A DNA stretch of 64,000 nt from Albugo candida (taxonomy: Eukaryota; Oomycota; Peronosporomycetes; Albuginales): assembly GCA_040437565.1 (NCBI GenBank), contig JBDOQK010000002.1, positions 62,001-126,000 of the forward strand, given 5' to 3'. A model generated the notes under the pieces. The model saw only the letters and a list, made by a program, of their open reading frames with translations, did no database searches and had not been told where the DNA came from. Positions 1 to 11,082 of this stretch are shown piece by piece (within the stretch, counting starts at the first letter, position 1; each line of letters begins with the position of its first letter). The position numbers and the translations under genes are program-made.

Positions 1-2
1 CA

Positions 3-599
3 GTTCTGACACTTGAGGTGTACGAAGCCATTGACAGAATACCGACACCCGTCACAACATTGCCTCTCAACCTTCCATTCGAGCATGAGCACATATCGAG
101 TCTTTTAAGCATTTCTTCAGCGGCTATTCCAGAATACAGCAAATACGACTATGAATTCTCAATGGAAACAGTTACCGAACCCAATATTCCGAACAAGTCG
201 AAAGACATATACTCTGTGAATCGCAAAGTATTTGACGAAGAGTACATCAATCACACAATGCGAGTCAATGAAGTACAGGAGTGGCAGATTTCGACTCGGA
301 ATTATGGAAGTGGATGTGATCCCATGCAACATAGTCAACTTCCATGCAAACGTCTCGTGCATCCGTTCCACATTCACGCGACTAACTTCCAAATCGTTGC
401 GAAAGAAAAAGATTTCGATCCATTTGATTTGCTGTATGAAGTTGGCCAATGGCGCGATACGATTCCGATTTACCATGAGGCCAAGATCTTGATCCGATTC
501 ATGCCGAAAAACCATATGATTGGTAGAATTCTGACGCATTGTCACATCTCATCGCATTCTGATCAAGGAATGGCGCAATTGACGCAAGTTGTGGCTTGA
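3..599 (+). CDS. multicopper oxidase, C-terminal part (laccase-like)
   Basis: The reading frame is open from the window edge, so the N-terminus lies outside. The protein ends with the two signatures of the last cupredoxin domain of multicopper oxidases: HPFHIHATNFQ, and HCHISSHSDQGM close to the stop. Their His and Cys residues supply the type 1, 2 and 3 copper ligands in this family. Such enzymes oxidise phenols, metals or other small substrates with reduction of oxygen to water and are usually secreted or wall-bound; a signal peptide cannot be checked here. The residue after the HCH motif is Ile, and the axial position further on is Met (QGM), as in many laccase-like enzymes. The substrate is not predictable. 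VPS35 starts 55 bp downstream on the same strand. Confidence 0.85.
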   Translation, partial: VLTLEVYEAIDRIPTPVTTLPLNLPFEHEHISSLLSISSAAIPEYSKYDYEFSMETVTEPNIPNKSKDIYSVNRKVFDEEYINHTMRVNEVQEWQISTRNYGSGCDPMQHSQLPCKRLVHPFHIHATNFQIVAKEKDFDPFDLLYEVGQWRDTIPIYHEAKILIRFMPKNHMIGRILTHCHISSHSDQGMAQLTQVVA

Positions 600-653
600 T
601 GTGGACTACACTATGCATGTCGTACTCGAAAATAGTGTTATACAAAACGTTGG

Positions 654-3242
654 ATGAGTCCAAGTACAAGTCGAGAAGCGCTACTTGGAGAAGCGCTCCG
701 ACGAGCCGAAACGCATGCGTCTGAGATGAAACGAGCGATGGATGCAAACGAATTGGATAATTTTCTGTCAAATGCTGCATCTTGCTTCCAAGAATTACAA
801 ACAGATCATTTGTCACCGAAAGAATACTATCAATTATGTACGACCTTTTGATCGGACCATCCGATTTTGCAGTCATATTGCTTTCCGTTGTGTCAGATAC
901 AAAGATTTCGGATGAAATGAGTCAATTGGGAGAGTTCCTGAAGACTTTGAAGGGCTCTGATACGAGTGCACAAGAACTGTATGAACGCGTACAATGGAAC
1001 CCTCGTATCATTCCTCGATTGTAAGCGTTCTGCTTTTTGTTTGTACTGTTGCATCCCCGAACGAAACGTTTGTGCTAGATACACGCTCATTAGCGTCGGT
1101 ATGGTTCTGATGGATGAGAAGCCGGTGCTGGAGATCCTGGCCGATCTTCTGGATATGGTGAAAGGCGTTCAATCACCCTTGCGTGGCCTCTTTCTTCGCT
1201 ACTACTTGATGACTACCTGTAAAACACATCTGGCTCGCTGCAAAGACTCGGTTGAAGATATGGTCGATCTTTTGATGCACAATTTGTCAGAGACAAGTCG
1301 ACTTTGGATTCGTATACAGAAGCAAAATCTCGACAGTAGGATGAAAAATTCAATGGAGCGGGAAAAGGAACGAAGAGAGCTTCAAGTGTTGGTCGGAAGT
1401 AGTTTAGTGCGACTGAGTGAACTGAATGGATTGACCTCGCAGATTTACTCGGATCGGATCTTACCACCAGCACTGGCTCTGATCACAAATTCCAAGGATG
1501 AACTCACGCAGCAATACTTTTTGGATTGCATAATTCAAGTCTTCCCGGATGATTTTCACGTGCAGAATGTCGACTTATTGCTGGACACTTTCACCAAATG
1601 CCTCGAAAATGTCGATGTCGCAAGCATTTTGAAGACACTTTTGGAACGCTTAAAAAATCACAATGAATCTTTAAAAGCTTCCCAGTCAATATTCGCATGG
1701 AAGGTGCAAAACGAAGAAGTCGATCTCTTTCATCAGCTTTTGAGAACAATTGTCAGCATTTCAGAGAAAAGCAGGAGAATGAGCTACGTCCTTTCAACGT
1801 CAATGGTTTCATTGTTCATAGCGATTGTCAAATCACATGAAGGCTGGCTGCGAGGAGATGTGGAACGTATCACCGATTTTGTCTCATGCATATCGACTTT
1901 TGTTCAGTTCCATTGTGAAGATCTCGAGCACGAGTTGGACGTACGGAAAAGCGAGTTCGATAATGCCATTGAAGATTTACTGTTGGCTGTATTATGCATT
2001 TTACGAGTGAGCGATTGCGATCAAGTGAGTAATTTGCTCAGTCTGATAAAAGCGCTTCCTCACACGTCGCAAAAACGAATCGCAGTCGAATGGATACAAC
2101 TTATTATTCGACATAAAAGTCGAGTACGAACAGAAAAAGAAGCCGAGATACTATTTGAGATGCTGATGCCATTGATTCGCGACGACGTTGCAGAGACGTG
2201 CATCACATCAATTTCAACTTTGAAAACTCCGAACGCGTCTGCAACGATCGAAAAAGAGCGAGTTTTGCTGGCAAAAATTGTCCATTTTTTATATTCGGAA
2301 GACCTGGATGTCAAATATCGGATATTTATTTTAGCAAGGCAAAAGTTTGGACAAGGTGTTCTCAGGCTTCGATATACTTTGATCCCGTTGATTCACTGCT
2401 CTCTGGCTCTGACGCAGCAGCTCAAGCAAGCGACAACTCACAAAGAAGAATCCTCACAATCAGAAGGGATATCACCGCGCCAAGTCTTACAGTTTGTACA
2501 TGAGATGGTCACTGCATTGGCGTCCAAATCAGATCAGATGTCACTTTCTTGTGTGAATTTATTCCTCCAATGTGCCATTGTTGCCGACTTTTGCGAATTT
2601 GAAGCGATCACATACGAATTTATTACTCAAGCATTGATCGTATACGAAGATCAAATTATCGAGTCTCGTGATCAATCGAAAGCGCTGGAATTGATATCTG
2701 CGTCCTTACGTGCGACCACTTCTCTATCGCCCAAGGGATATGAGACTTTGGCAACAAAGATCACACAATTTGGAGCAAAAGTGATCAAGAAAGAAGATCA
2801 AGCACTCGTGATCCTGTCTTGTGCTCATTTATTCTGGGTACGTCTCGCTTGTGGAGAGTCGCCTTTGCTGACAACGACACTTTCACAATAGCATCCGTGT
2901 CATCACAATGGGAAACTCGTATTAGAATGTCTTCAACGATCACTTCGGATTGCAGATGGATTAGAAAAATCGACCAAACAGGTTTCCTTATTTCTGGAGA
3001 TCCTCGAGGCGGTACGTCGATCATCTTGGGGATGTACTGCATCTCTCATTGTGTTCTGTGAATAGTACTATCATTTTCACAGCCTCCAGGTTGCAGAAGT
3101 AAGTCAGCGATATCTCACTGGTCTGCTTGCTCTTGTGAAAGAACACTTGGAGAATATGGAGCATGATCAAGCGAGAATCGACAACGAAATACGGTATCGA
3201 GCGATTCACAGCGTTATCAGCGGCAATGGCTTCTCAGACTAA
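654..3242 (+). CDS. VPS35: VPS35, retromer cargo-recognition subunit
   Basis: Five exons (654-837, 897-1020, 1079-2837, 2892-3011, 3090-3242) give 779 aa, close to the roughly 790 aa usual for VPS35. VPS35 is the alpha-solenoid core of retromer, which sorts transmembrane cargo from endosomes to the Golgi or plasma membrane. The start MSPSTSREALLGEALRRAE matches the family N-terminus. The hallmark IIPRLYTLISVG is restored only when the 58-bp intron at 1021-1078 is removed; this PRLY segment contacts VPS26 in known structures. It is followed by KGVQSPLRGLFLRYYL. The C-terminal helices with CAHLFW and LVLECLQRSLRIAD also fit the family. The introns are 59, 58, 54 and 78 bp. The acceptor at 3089 was chosen because the nearer AG at 3082 breaks the frame. 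Confidence 0.93.
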
Positions 3243-3979
3243 AGAGCGTTGGATGGGATTATGCATTACACAGGGAAGCCATTTTGTGGAACTTTGTCGT
3301 CTCGCGCACTCTCTGATACAATGTCTTTGCTTTGTAAACCAAACGGTTGGCATTTGGCAATCCGATATGATATGATGCATTTCATCGTATAAATGGATGT
3401 CGCACGTAATAATTGGTAAGTGTTCCACTCAGCGAGTAGCAATGATAACCACTCGTTCAAGCCGATAAATTTGCTACCATACAAACTTTACGTTAATGTC
3501 GGACCGCATTCCTTTATTGTTGTAGACAGTTTATCGAGCACACCTTCCGCCTGAATAAAGAAATAGTCTCTGACTCCTTCAGCACGGTTGATTGATCGCA
3601 TCATAAATGCACGGTAAATACCAGGGTTGTCCTCGAAATACATGCCCATACTGACTCCACAACGTGATCGCCATTATCAACTGAGTTATTAAACGAGTGA
3701 TAATGGAGTCTCCAATGTCGACTGGAGCTTGTGTGTTTTCTAATAAACTTGATATTTGATGAATGAAACCACGCTATTCCTTCAAGTGTGATAGATCGTA
3801 GCGTGATAAGACTTTGTTTCCGACGATAGATCGAGTCATTAATCGCAATGGTTGTGTATCGGTACAATGGTCGTGTGACGATATGTTAGTAATACCTTGC
3901 TCCAATCTTAGAGCCAAAGTCCAAACAGCGGCATTTCAGATGCGCTTCCCCTTGTGTTTACGGGTGAATAAACTGATAG
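3243..3979. other. intergenic stretch without recognised gene
   Basis: This 737-bp stretch separates the end of VPS35 from the converging membrane-protein gene. Short open frames occur on both strands, but none resembles a known protein or has a splice partner. I see no RNA gene or repeat. It probably holds the two 3' untranslated regions. Confidence 0.5.
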
Positions 3980-4878
3980 CTATAGTGAAATTGTGTGATT
4001 TTGATTCGTTCGATCCGACTGTATATGGTACTCAGTAACATTGATAGGTTCCTCGCCATCGACTCCACCTACTACATTTGTACTCAATGTAGGTACACTA
4101 GGTGTCGGCTTTCCTGCTTTGGTTTTTTGCCGTTCTTCTTTCTCATTCTGTATCAAATTCTGTTGCAATTGTCTCCATCCAATTAATTGTAACCTGTTCG
4201 ATGGCGACGATATCGCGTTAACGTTGTTGTATGGTCCCTCTGCTTGTGCTCGACGTCGATAACGCCGAAAACACGACACCCGGCGGTAAAATAACACTAA
4301 TAATAAAACGGTTTGTATAACCATAAACAATAATATGAAATAATGGTAATTGTTACTTTGCGATTTCGCAGGAAATAACTGATCACCGTCCATTACACAT
4401 AAATTACCGATTGAACCTTCCCAATCGGGATCTTCACACTGTTGTAAACACACACAACCTCTGTAACCCACACAGTAAGAAAACTGCGACATTTTGTTCG
4501 CCTCAGTGCATTCTGCGCAAACGGAATCATTTGCGACGCAATACGTCGAATTGATCGCTGGAAAATACGTAATGGTATGGTGCGTTTCGTTTCGAATGCG
4601 TCGGTAGTCAAGTTGCGGAATGTAGGCTGCAATACTCTTACAAATCCCATTCGATGTCAAAACGCATCCCTGCACAAGATATGAGTAACGAGGAAAGATT
4701 AGTAAAACTCATAACAAACCTCTAACTCAAGCTCTGCTACTCTATTGAGACAGTCAAAACACGTTCGAGGCTTACGACAGGCTGCGCCATACTCTAATCC
4801 ATAATACATACACGTTGCTCCGGTCGATCGATTCGAAGGAGTAATCGACATTACAGATGAAGAAGACTTCTCTGCCAT
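3980..4878 (-). CDS. Cys-rich single-pass membrane protein, function unknown
   Basis: Two exons (4720-4878 and 3980-4669) joined across a 50-bp GT-AG intron give 282 aa. The predicted luminal or extracellular part, about residues 20-160, is rich in Cys (for example CRKPRTCFDCL, CAECTEAN, CVGYRGCVCLQQCEDPDW) and carries several N-x-S/T sites. One hydrophobic segment lies near residues 162-181 (YHYFILLFMVIQTVLLLVLF), followed by a basic stop-transfer stretch (RRVSCFRRYRRRAQ) and a polar cytosolic tail. No cleavable signal peptide is visible after the ATG at 4878, so either the transmembrane helix acts alone or an upstream exon is missing. I do not recognise the family. It may be a surface protein, but that is inference from the Cys content and topology only. 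Confidence 0.6.
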
Positions 4879-5057
4879 CGCTCCATCCAGTTTTTACTCA
4901 GGACCTCAGAAATGCGAATTGAGTATCGAGTATTCAGTATTCAGTGTCGAGTACTAATATCGAGTATGGGTTCGACTTCTCATATACATTACTTCGCATA
5001 AAAGTGTACATCTGAAAGAATATGATATTCTTTCAAGGGTAGGGTTCACTTATAACT

Positions 5058-5471
5058 TTATCTATTCGAAAACTGTTCACTAATTTTCACATTTTCATAC
5101 CGTTTTTCTTCCAAAATCGCGAGAAGTTCACTCTTTTGACGTTTTACGCTTTGACGCCGCGGTGTTCTTGATGATTTGATTTTTGAGGGTAGATTAGGTG
5201 AGGGATCGTCATTAGGTACCTGCGCTTCTGTGCAAGTGAACACAAACGGTTTACCTGTCGCATTCTATAAATTCCTTGTTAGAACTTATCAAAAGTTGAT
5301 GCAAAGTAGACGCACCGTGCTAAACCTGGTGCTTTTTTGGAGCACGTGACTGAAAGAAGATGATGACCGAAACATGTTGTCCCGCATCAACTTTGAAGAT
5401 ATAGAATCGTCAACAATGGACTGCCTTGCATCCAAACTTTTTGATACGTCCGTGCGTCGAAGTTCTCGCAT
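5058..5471 (-). CDS. small basic protein, function unknown
   Basis: Two exons (5316-5471 and 5058-5264) joined over a 51-bp intron with GT-AG ends give 120 aa. The N-terminal half is polar (MRELRRTDVSKSLDARQS). The C-terminal half is very basic (KIKSSRTPRRQSVKRQKSE) and ends in a short charged helix. There is no signal peptide or membrane segment, and I do not recognise a domain. The splice model restores one continuous frame but lacks family support. The alternative is two unrelated chance frames. The gene lies 42 bp downstream of the Claspin-like gene, on the same strand. Confidence 0.42.
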
Positions 5472-5513
5472 GAGCTACACATTCGGTCAACATCGAATAT
5501 ACATAATAGTATA

Positions 5514-7175
5514 CTATACATACGGTACCTCACACGCGTCTTCATCATTATCCGAAGAAGCAAACGCGGTATTGCTTAGCTTTTCCGTTGCAGTCTCAAT
5601 CGTTTCTTCCTGCTGTTGCAAGTTTTTCCATCGCCGGATCCGTCTATTCATTTTCGCGCGCTCTGAAAAGACCTTCATCTCTTTTTTCTCTCGTTCATCA
5701 TCTGACGCAGAATCATCTTTCACCAAAGTTTCCTGCTCCTCTTCAGATTCAGACTCAGACTCAGAAGTGATGTAAATTTTTGGCTGATTCAAATGTCGTT
5801 CTCGAAGTTTCCGTTCCATTTCCATTTCTTCATCTTCGATGTTTTCCGTCGCATCTTTCCCATCCAATACTTCTTCGTCCGAGTCGAGCAGTCCAAGTCG
5901 AGCAGCTTCGTTCTTGTCGCCGTCTAAAGCCACGAGTTCGTCGAGATGAAATCGTCCGCGCGCGGTTTCCGGCAGCCCGCTCGATGAGAAGACTCGGCGA
6001 TTGCGACCGAACCCTTCTTTTACATTCCGCATCACTGCACGCACTCTTTTACGATCAATCTCTTCTTCTTCTTTTCGGAATAGTGTATCCAAGTCTCGTT
6101 GTTCAGCCAATTCATCGTCCGAGAGCTCGTCGACAATTCCTTTAAGGTCGTCGTCTTGCAATTCTAAAGCCTTTCGCTCCTCTTCCGCTTCTTTCTCTCC
6201 TTGCGTCATTATGCGTGCAACTCCGAATCCAAAATCGCCCAAACCTCCAATTTGAAGTACATTTTCCTCTTCTTCTTCTTCAGCTTCTGATTCGACAAAT
6301 GCACCTTTAACCAAACGTTTGCGCTTTCGAGCAATCGCCGATTCTTTATGTACAAGTTCGCGAAATATCGAGGCTTTATCACGGTTCTCATTCTTTGTTT
6401 TCTGTTTGGGACTTGCTTCTGTCTGTATCGGATCATCACTCAGTGTATCCTCTTCAATAACAGGCGATTCCAAAGTATCCCCTTTGAATGGCTCCGTTGA
6501 TTCTGACGGTTCTTCCTCTTGTATCTCAGATGGTTCGGAGCTACGTTTTATTTCTGATTCATCTGAGTCGGCGTCGTATGCAATTGGTTCTGATTCCTCA
6601 TTCAATTGCAATTTCATCTTTTCATCGTTTTGGAGTTTCTTCAACTGTTCTTCGAAAGAAGAGTACCCAAATAGCTTTGCCATTCCTGCTGAACCTTGTT
6701 TGATTGCTTGGTGACGAAGACTTTTCAGTAAACTTCTTTTTTTCGATGCAGCGGGTCCGGCGGGAGCTGCAACTGGCAGGCGAACTGTTTCGTTCTTTTT
6801 TGACTGAGGCGGAAGACGGGCGTCTGAATTATCTGATAGAGTGTAAAAACTCTCCAATTTTGTGCGTTGCGATTGCTGTAGCTCTTCTTTTCTTTTTTTC
6901 AGCTTCACGACCAGCTTCCGCATCGCTTTGTCATATTCCGATAATTCTATTTCGTTCAATTCTTCACTTCCAGCTATTGATGCTTGATCCTTGACGACAG
7001 GTTGATGTGGTTTCTGACATTGGATTTCTTGCAGTAAAAGTTGTGTCTCTAATGCTAATTCCGCACAAGTTTCCATCGTATTACTTGACTGCAAAACTTG
7101 CTGATTCCCACCAAAAATATTTCTGATTCTGATGATTTTGGGCGAATCGAATAATAATACATAGTGCCCAATCAA
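5514..7175 (-). CDS. Mrc1/Claspin-like replication checkpoint mediator
   Basis: A single exon encodes up to 553 very charged residues. The middle part matches the conserved Mrc1/Claspin region in order: a stretch like KGAFVESEAEEEEEEN, then GLGDFG, DDDLKGIVDELSDDE, DTLFRKEEEEIDRKRV and VKEGFGRNRR. Mrc1/Claspin travels with the replisome, links polymerase to helicase and passes replication-stress signals from ATR/Mec1 to the effector kinase. Many S/T-rich acidic runs, including SESESESEEEQ near the C-terminus, would suit kinase targets. Two starts are possible: Met at 7175, or METCAELALETQ beginning at 7076, which looks more like a natural N-terminus. The protein is shorter than animal Claspin (about 1,300 aa). 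The family call rests on the central motif, not on overall length. Confidence 0.6.
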   Translation of the reverse strand: MIGHYVLLFDSPKIIRIRNIFGGNQQVLQSSNTMETCAELALETQLLLQEIQCQKPHQPVVKDQASIAGSEELNEIELSEYDKAMRKLVVKLKKRKEELQQSQRTKLESFYTLSDNSDARLPPQSKKNETVRLPVAAPAGPAASKKRSLLKSLRHQAIKQGSAGMAKLFGYSSFEEQLKKLQNDEKMKLQLNEESEPIAYDADSDESEIKRSSEPSEIQEEEPSESTEPFKGDTLESPVIEEDTLSDDPIQTEASPKQKTKNENRDKASIFRELVHKESAIARKRKRLVKGAFVESEAEEEEEENVLQIGGLGDFGFGVARIMTQGEKEAEEERKALELQDDDLKGIVDELSDDELAEQRDLDTLFRKEEEEIDRKRVRAVMRNVKEGFGRNRRVFSSSGLPETARGRFHLDELVALDGDKNEAARLGLLDSDEEVLDGKDATENIEDEEMEMERKLRERHLNQPKIYITSESESESEEEQETLVKDDSASDDEREKKEMKVFSERAKMNRRIRRWKNLQQQEETIETATEKLSNTAFASSDNDEDACEVPYV

Positions 7176-7283
7176 ATTGGGTTAACGAATAGCTGCCACA
7201 TATGCGCAATAGCTGTCAATATTCGACTGCGCGTATACGCGAAGTAGAAGCAATAATATCTGATCTATGCGATAGTGCTTGAA

Positions 7284-7577
7284 TCAATCAGGATCTTCCA
7301 TATCAAAAGGATCTCCGACTTGGACACCTTGCCTAAACAGTCGATTCTTCTTGTCATAGAGTGATTTAGTATCCAAAGACGCGTACGGAGCGTTGATGAT
7401 TTGTTGTAAGGGATCTATTGACGTGAGATCGTCTTCATTTAGCATCATATCTGAAATTAGAATACCACTGAGAGCCGTGAAAAACAGAATCGCAGCAGAA
7501 CGAATAATGATGGTGAAAGTCTTCATAGAGGTTTCTGCGCAAGTGTCGGATATGATGCTATTATTAGATACTTCCAA
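7284..7577 (-). CDS. small signal-anchored protein, function unknown (copy A)
   Basis: The frame encodes 97 aa. From the internal Met at residue 18 (position 7526) it reads MKTFTIIIRSAAILFFTALS, a good signal peptide or signal anchor, followed by an acidic stretch and a charged tail ending GDPFDMEDPD. That Met is the more likely start (80 aa). The gene begins 106 bp after the TAP42 stop, on the same strand. I do not recognise a family. The same sequence appears at 8935-9228 because of the assembly duplication around the gap at 8789. Confidence 0.5.
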   Translation of the reverse strand: MEVSNNSIISDTCAETSMKTFTIIIRSAAILFFTALSGILISDMMLNEDDLTSIDPLQQIINAPYASLDTKSLYDKKNRLFRQGVQVGDPFDMEDPD

Positions 7578-7683
7578 ATATCTGACAGCCCGAAATCTGT
7601 CGCATTGCTGGTGGAAAATAGGGAAGGGGTATAGTACGAAAGTTGGTGTGAATCAAAAGAAAGAAGGCTTCACACTAAAGTGC

Positions 7684-8788
7684 TTAAAACTGCGAGCCTT
7701 TTTTATTCCCAATGCCCCGCGGATTCGCATCTTTCCAGTCATCCCACTCGCGATCTTGTAAAGTTGCCTTATCTACAAGCTCCGCAACATCTTCATCGCC
7801 ATCTTCCTCCAATTGTTCGATCCTTCGCGTTGGCGCTGGTGCATTTCTGTAATTTTCACGACTTTGAGGTAGCACTGTAACATGTCAAAGTGAACGTACC
7901 TCTGACGTTCGTCTCGTTCTTTGGCTTCTTGCAGTTGTTCTTCCGCATACTGCTCCAAAGAAACCGTAGGAAGGCGATGGCCAGATTGGAACACGCCACC
8001 TCGGATTACTTCACGTTTCATCTCAAATGGTGATGCGATCCGCGTCACGGTCTATCGAGTACATGTCAGCGATGTATGCATGTACTCTACACAATTCATA
8101 CAATTCCCTGCTTTTGTGGAACCACATCATTTTCGAACGGAATGTCCATTGCGGAAATGCTTTCCAGCATATTTCGCTCTTGATTGTTCGCACTCTGCTC
8201 ACTCAGAGACTTTAAGACTGCAAGTTCAAGAAAGACCAGCAACATTTCTCGTTCCTTCTCTTCGTACTCGTCGCACAACTCCTGATCTTTTAGCTTGCTT
8301 CTAGACGCGATTATGTCCGCATACATAGTCTCAAATTGCTGCAACCTATTTTCTAATTCGCGTTGTCGATGAAAGCGCTCGATTTTGACTTCACGATCAA
8401 CTGTATACTGCTTCGAATCCATCTTTCGATACTGCTGTTTCCGCTCTTTTTGCGATAACAGGTTGATCACTTCCATTCGATCCAGAAATTCCGTGTGGAA
8501 AGCATCCGCTTCTTGCAACATTTTAATCCGCAATTGCATGCTTTTCGTGCGGTCGAGGTCAGCAATTCGTTGTTGCGGTATACAAATTGCTAGATAAAAT
8601 TCCAACAAGACAGCATATAGCTGCTCATTGGTCATTTCATGAAATTGCTCGTTTGATGCGAGTAGGGATTCTCGTTGGCGTTGTTGGAGGCATTGGAACA
8701 CGTACTCCAGCAATGATGCCATACGTCGATCGTACGACGTATTATTTGACTTGTCGGACCCTTCCAGACCATTGAAATCACGATACGC
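7684..8788 (-). CDS. TAP42/IGBP1 gene, copy truncated by assembly gap (copy A)
   Basis: Exons 7684-7846, 7900-8051 and 8102-8788 are identical to the complete gene at 9335-10478, offset by 1,651 bp. The 5' part runs into the 100-N gap at 8789. The first 38 bp of the coding region, with the start codon, is therefore missing. It is almost certainly the same locus represented twice, not a second gene. Confidence 0.85.
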
Positions 8789-8888
8789 NNNNNNNNNNNN
8801 NNNNNNNNNNNNNNNNNNNNNNNNNNNNNNNNNNNNNNNNNNNNNNNNNNNNNNNNNNNNNNNNNNNNNNNNNNNNNNNNNNNNNNNN
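8789..8888. other. assembly gap (100 N)
   Basis: This run of 100 N is flanked on both sides by the same 1.55-kb sequence. The true gap length is probably zero or negative (an overlap). Confidence 0.98.
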
Positions 8889-8934
8889 CGCGAAGTAGAA
8901 GCAATAATATCTGATCTATGCGATAGTGCTTGAA

Positions 8935-9228
8935 TCAATCAGGATCTTCCATATCAAAAGGATCTCCGACTTGGACACCTTGCCTAAACAGTCGATTCTT
9001 CTTGTCATAGAGTGATTTAGTATCCAAAGACGCGTACGGAGCGTTGATGATTTGTTGTAAGGGATCTATTGACGTGAGATCGTCTTCATTTAGCATCATA
9101 TCTGAAATTAGAATACCACTGAGAGCCGTGAAAAACAGAATCGCAGCAGAACGAATAATGATGGTGAAAGTCTTCATAGAGGTTTCTGCGCAAGTGTCGG
9201 ATATGATGCTATTATTAGATACTTCCAA
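8935..9228 (-). CDS. small signal-anchored protein, function unknown (copy B)
   Basis: This frame is identical to 7284-7577 and lies in the second half of the assembly duplication. It encodes the same 97-aa frame, or 80 aa from the Met at 9177 that starts a hydrophobic signal-like segment. It should be counted once with copy A. Confidence 0.5.
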   Translation of the reverse strand: MEVSNNSIISDTCAETSMKTFTIIIRSAAILFFTALSGILISDMMLNEDDLTSIDPLQQIINAPYASLDTKSLYDKKNRLFRQGVQVGDPFDMEDPD

Positions 9229-9334
9229 ATATCTGACAGCCCGAAATCTGTCGCATTGCTGGTGGAAAATAGGGAAGGGGTATAGTACGAAAGTTGGTGT
9301 GAATCAAAAGAAAGAAGGCTTCACACTAAAGTGC

Positions 9335-10478
9335 TTAAAACTGCGAGCCTTTTTTATTCCCAATGCCCCGCGGATTCGCATCTTTCCAGTCATCCCACTC
9401 GCGATCTTGTAAAGTTGCCTTATCTACAAGCTCCGCAACATCTTCATCGCCATCTTCCTCCAATTGTTCGATCCTTCGCGTTGGCGCTGGTGCATTTCTG
9501 TAATTTTCACGACTTTGAGGTAGCACTGTAACATGTCAAAGTGAACGTACCTCTGACGTTCGTCTCGTTCTTTGGCTTCTTGCAGTTGTTCTTCCGCATA
9601 CTGCTCCAAAGAAACCGTAGGAAGGCGATGGCCAGATTGGAACACGCCACCTCGGATTACTTCACGTTTCATCTCAAATGGTGATGCGATCCGCGTCACG
9701 GTCTATCGAGTACATGTCAGCGATGTATGCATGTACTCTACACAATTCATACAATTCCCTGCTTTTGTGGAACCACATCATTTTCGAACGGAATGTCCAT
9801 TGCGGAAATGCTTTCCAGCATATTTCGCTCTTGATTGTTCGCACTCTGCTCACTCAGAGACTTTAAGACTGCAAGTTCAAGAAAGACCAGCAACATTTCT
9901 CGTTCCTTCTCTTCGTACTCGTCGCACAACTCCTGATCTTTTAGCTTGCTTCTAGACGCGATTATGTCCGCATACATAGTCTCAAATTGCTGCAACCTAT
10001 TTTCTAATTCGCGTTGTCGATGAAAGCGCTCGATTTTGACTTCACGATCAACTGTATACTGCTTCGAATCCATCTTTCGATACTGCTGTTTCCGCTCTTT
10101 TTGCGATAACAGGTTGATCACTTCCATTCGATCCAGAAATTCCGTGTGGAAAGCATCCGCTTCTTGCAACATTTTAATCCGCAATTGCATGCTTTTCGTG
10201 CGGTCGAGGTCAGCAATTCGTTGTTGCGGTATACAAATTGCTAGATAAAATTCCAACAAGACAGCATATAGCTGCTCATTGGTCATTTCATGAAATTGCT
10301 CGTTTGATGCGAGTAGGGATTCTCGTTGGCGTTGTTGGAGGCATTGGAACACGTACTCCAGCAATGATGCCATACGTCGATCGTACGACGTATTATTTGA
10401 CTTGTCGGACCCTTCCAGACCATTGAAATCACGATACGCTTTCGCGTAATCAAAGCATACGATTTCTGTGTTGCTCAT
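9335..10478 (-). CDS. TAP42: TAP42/IGBP1 (alpha4) PP2A-associated regulator
   Basis: Three exons (9753-10478, 9551-9702, 9335-9497; introns 50 and 53 bp) give 346 aa. TAP42 proteins bind PP2A-type catalytic subunits, protect them from degradation and connect them to TOR signalling. The long helical N-terminal domain (residues about 1-240) has the family's charged helices, for example QLYAVLLEFYLAICIPQQRI. After splicing, the C-terminal part shows the signature RGGVFQSGHRLPTVSLEQY and the closing DREWDDWKDANPRGIGNKKG, both diagnostic. The second intron must end at the AG at 9498-9499; an earlier AG would leave an intron of only 25 bp. This is the complete version of the gene; a partial copy lies at 7684-8788. 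Confidence 0.92.
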
Positions 10479-10870
10479 ACGTTCTTGCTTGGTATACGCG
10501 TATACGAATATACCACACTAATTTTATTATTATGCACCTTTTTCTGGTTCGAGTACTTTTAATATTTCCACACTATCCTGAATACTCCGCATTCACAAAC
10601 TTGCAAATATGGACAACGTTTCTATCCATTCACAAGTGCTCCGTCCGTATCCATATACATAACTCCACTCATGTGGTAGCCAACTTTGACTCACATAACC
10701 TGATAAGAACCCGTCTAGACCAACTCACGATTAAACATAATCGCGCAATCGCAATAATCCTTGCCAAATATTTTAGCTTTAATGATTCCAGTGCGCAAGT
10801 AGTACCTAATGCGTGCAAATTTAACTGATTAGAGTTGCCATTTTTTCCATTCGCTCGAATACGTAATCAA
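10479..10870. other. intergenic stretch without recognised gene
   Basis: The stretch lies upstream of TAP42 and is AT-rich with scattered chance frames. I see no convincing coding signal or RNA gene. The promoter of TAP42 should lie at its left end. Confidence 0.45.
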
Positions 10871-11082
10871 TCAGGGCCCGTTCATTGCGTCCTCCTCATT
10901 TACAGATACGTTTTCGTGCGATTGATGTAGTAATAAGATGATGGATTTACGAAGCAATGTCGCATACGTCTTTTGATGAGGATAATGTTCTTTGAGAGAT
11001 GCGGTCGCAGGGATAAACAATACAATGCCTTACGCTCAGAAGGGAGAGCATCTGAGTAGACAAAGAAACTCCGGAGAAGCAT
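10871..11082 (-). CDS. possible tiny two-exon gene, function unknown
   Basis: Exon 1 (11034-11082) and exon 2 (10871-10989) can be joined over a 44-bp GT-AG intron into 55 aa starting MLLRSFFVYSDALPSE and ending ENVSVNEEDAMNGP. The reading continues smoothly through YATLLRKSIILLLHQSHEN. I do not recognise the family, and the intron is shorter than its neighbours. Other reading frames here are also open, so this is a weak call. Confidence 0.2.

Larger units (their letters stand above)
7238..10439. repeat. 1,551-bp direct duplication across a gap (assembly artefact)
   Basis: Bases 7238-8788 and 8889-10439 read the same, separated by exactly 100 N. The duplicated unit contains the small signal-anchored gene and nearly all of TAP42. 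The break falls inside a coding exon and the copies show no difference that I could find, which is what two unmerged overlapping contig ends would give. Confidence 0.85.

Noticed and set aside
5374-5775. plus-strand Ser-rich frames opposite the Claspin-like gene
   Set aside because: They are the antisense of acidic codons (GAA, GAT) and have no independent support.
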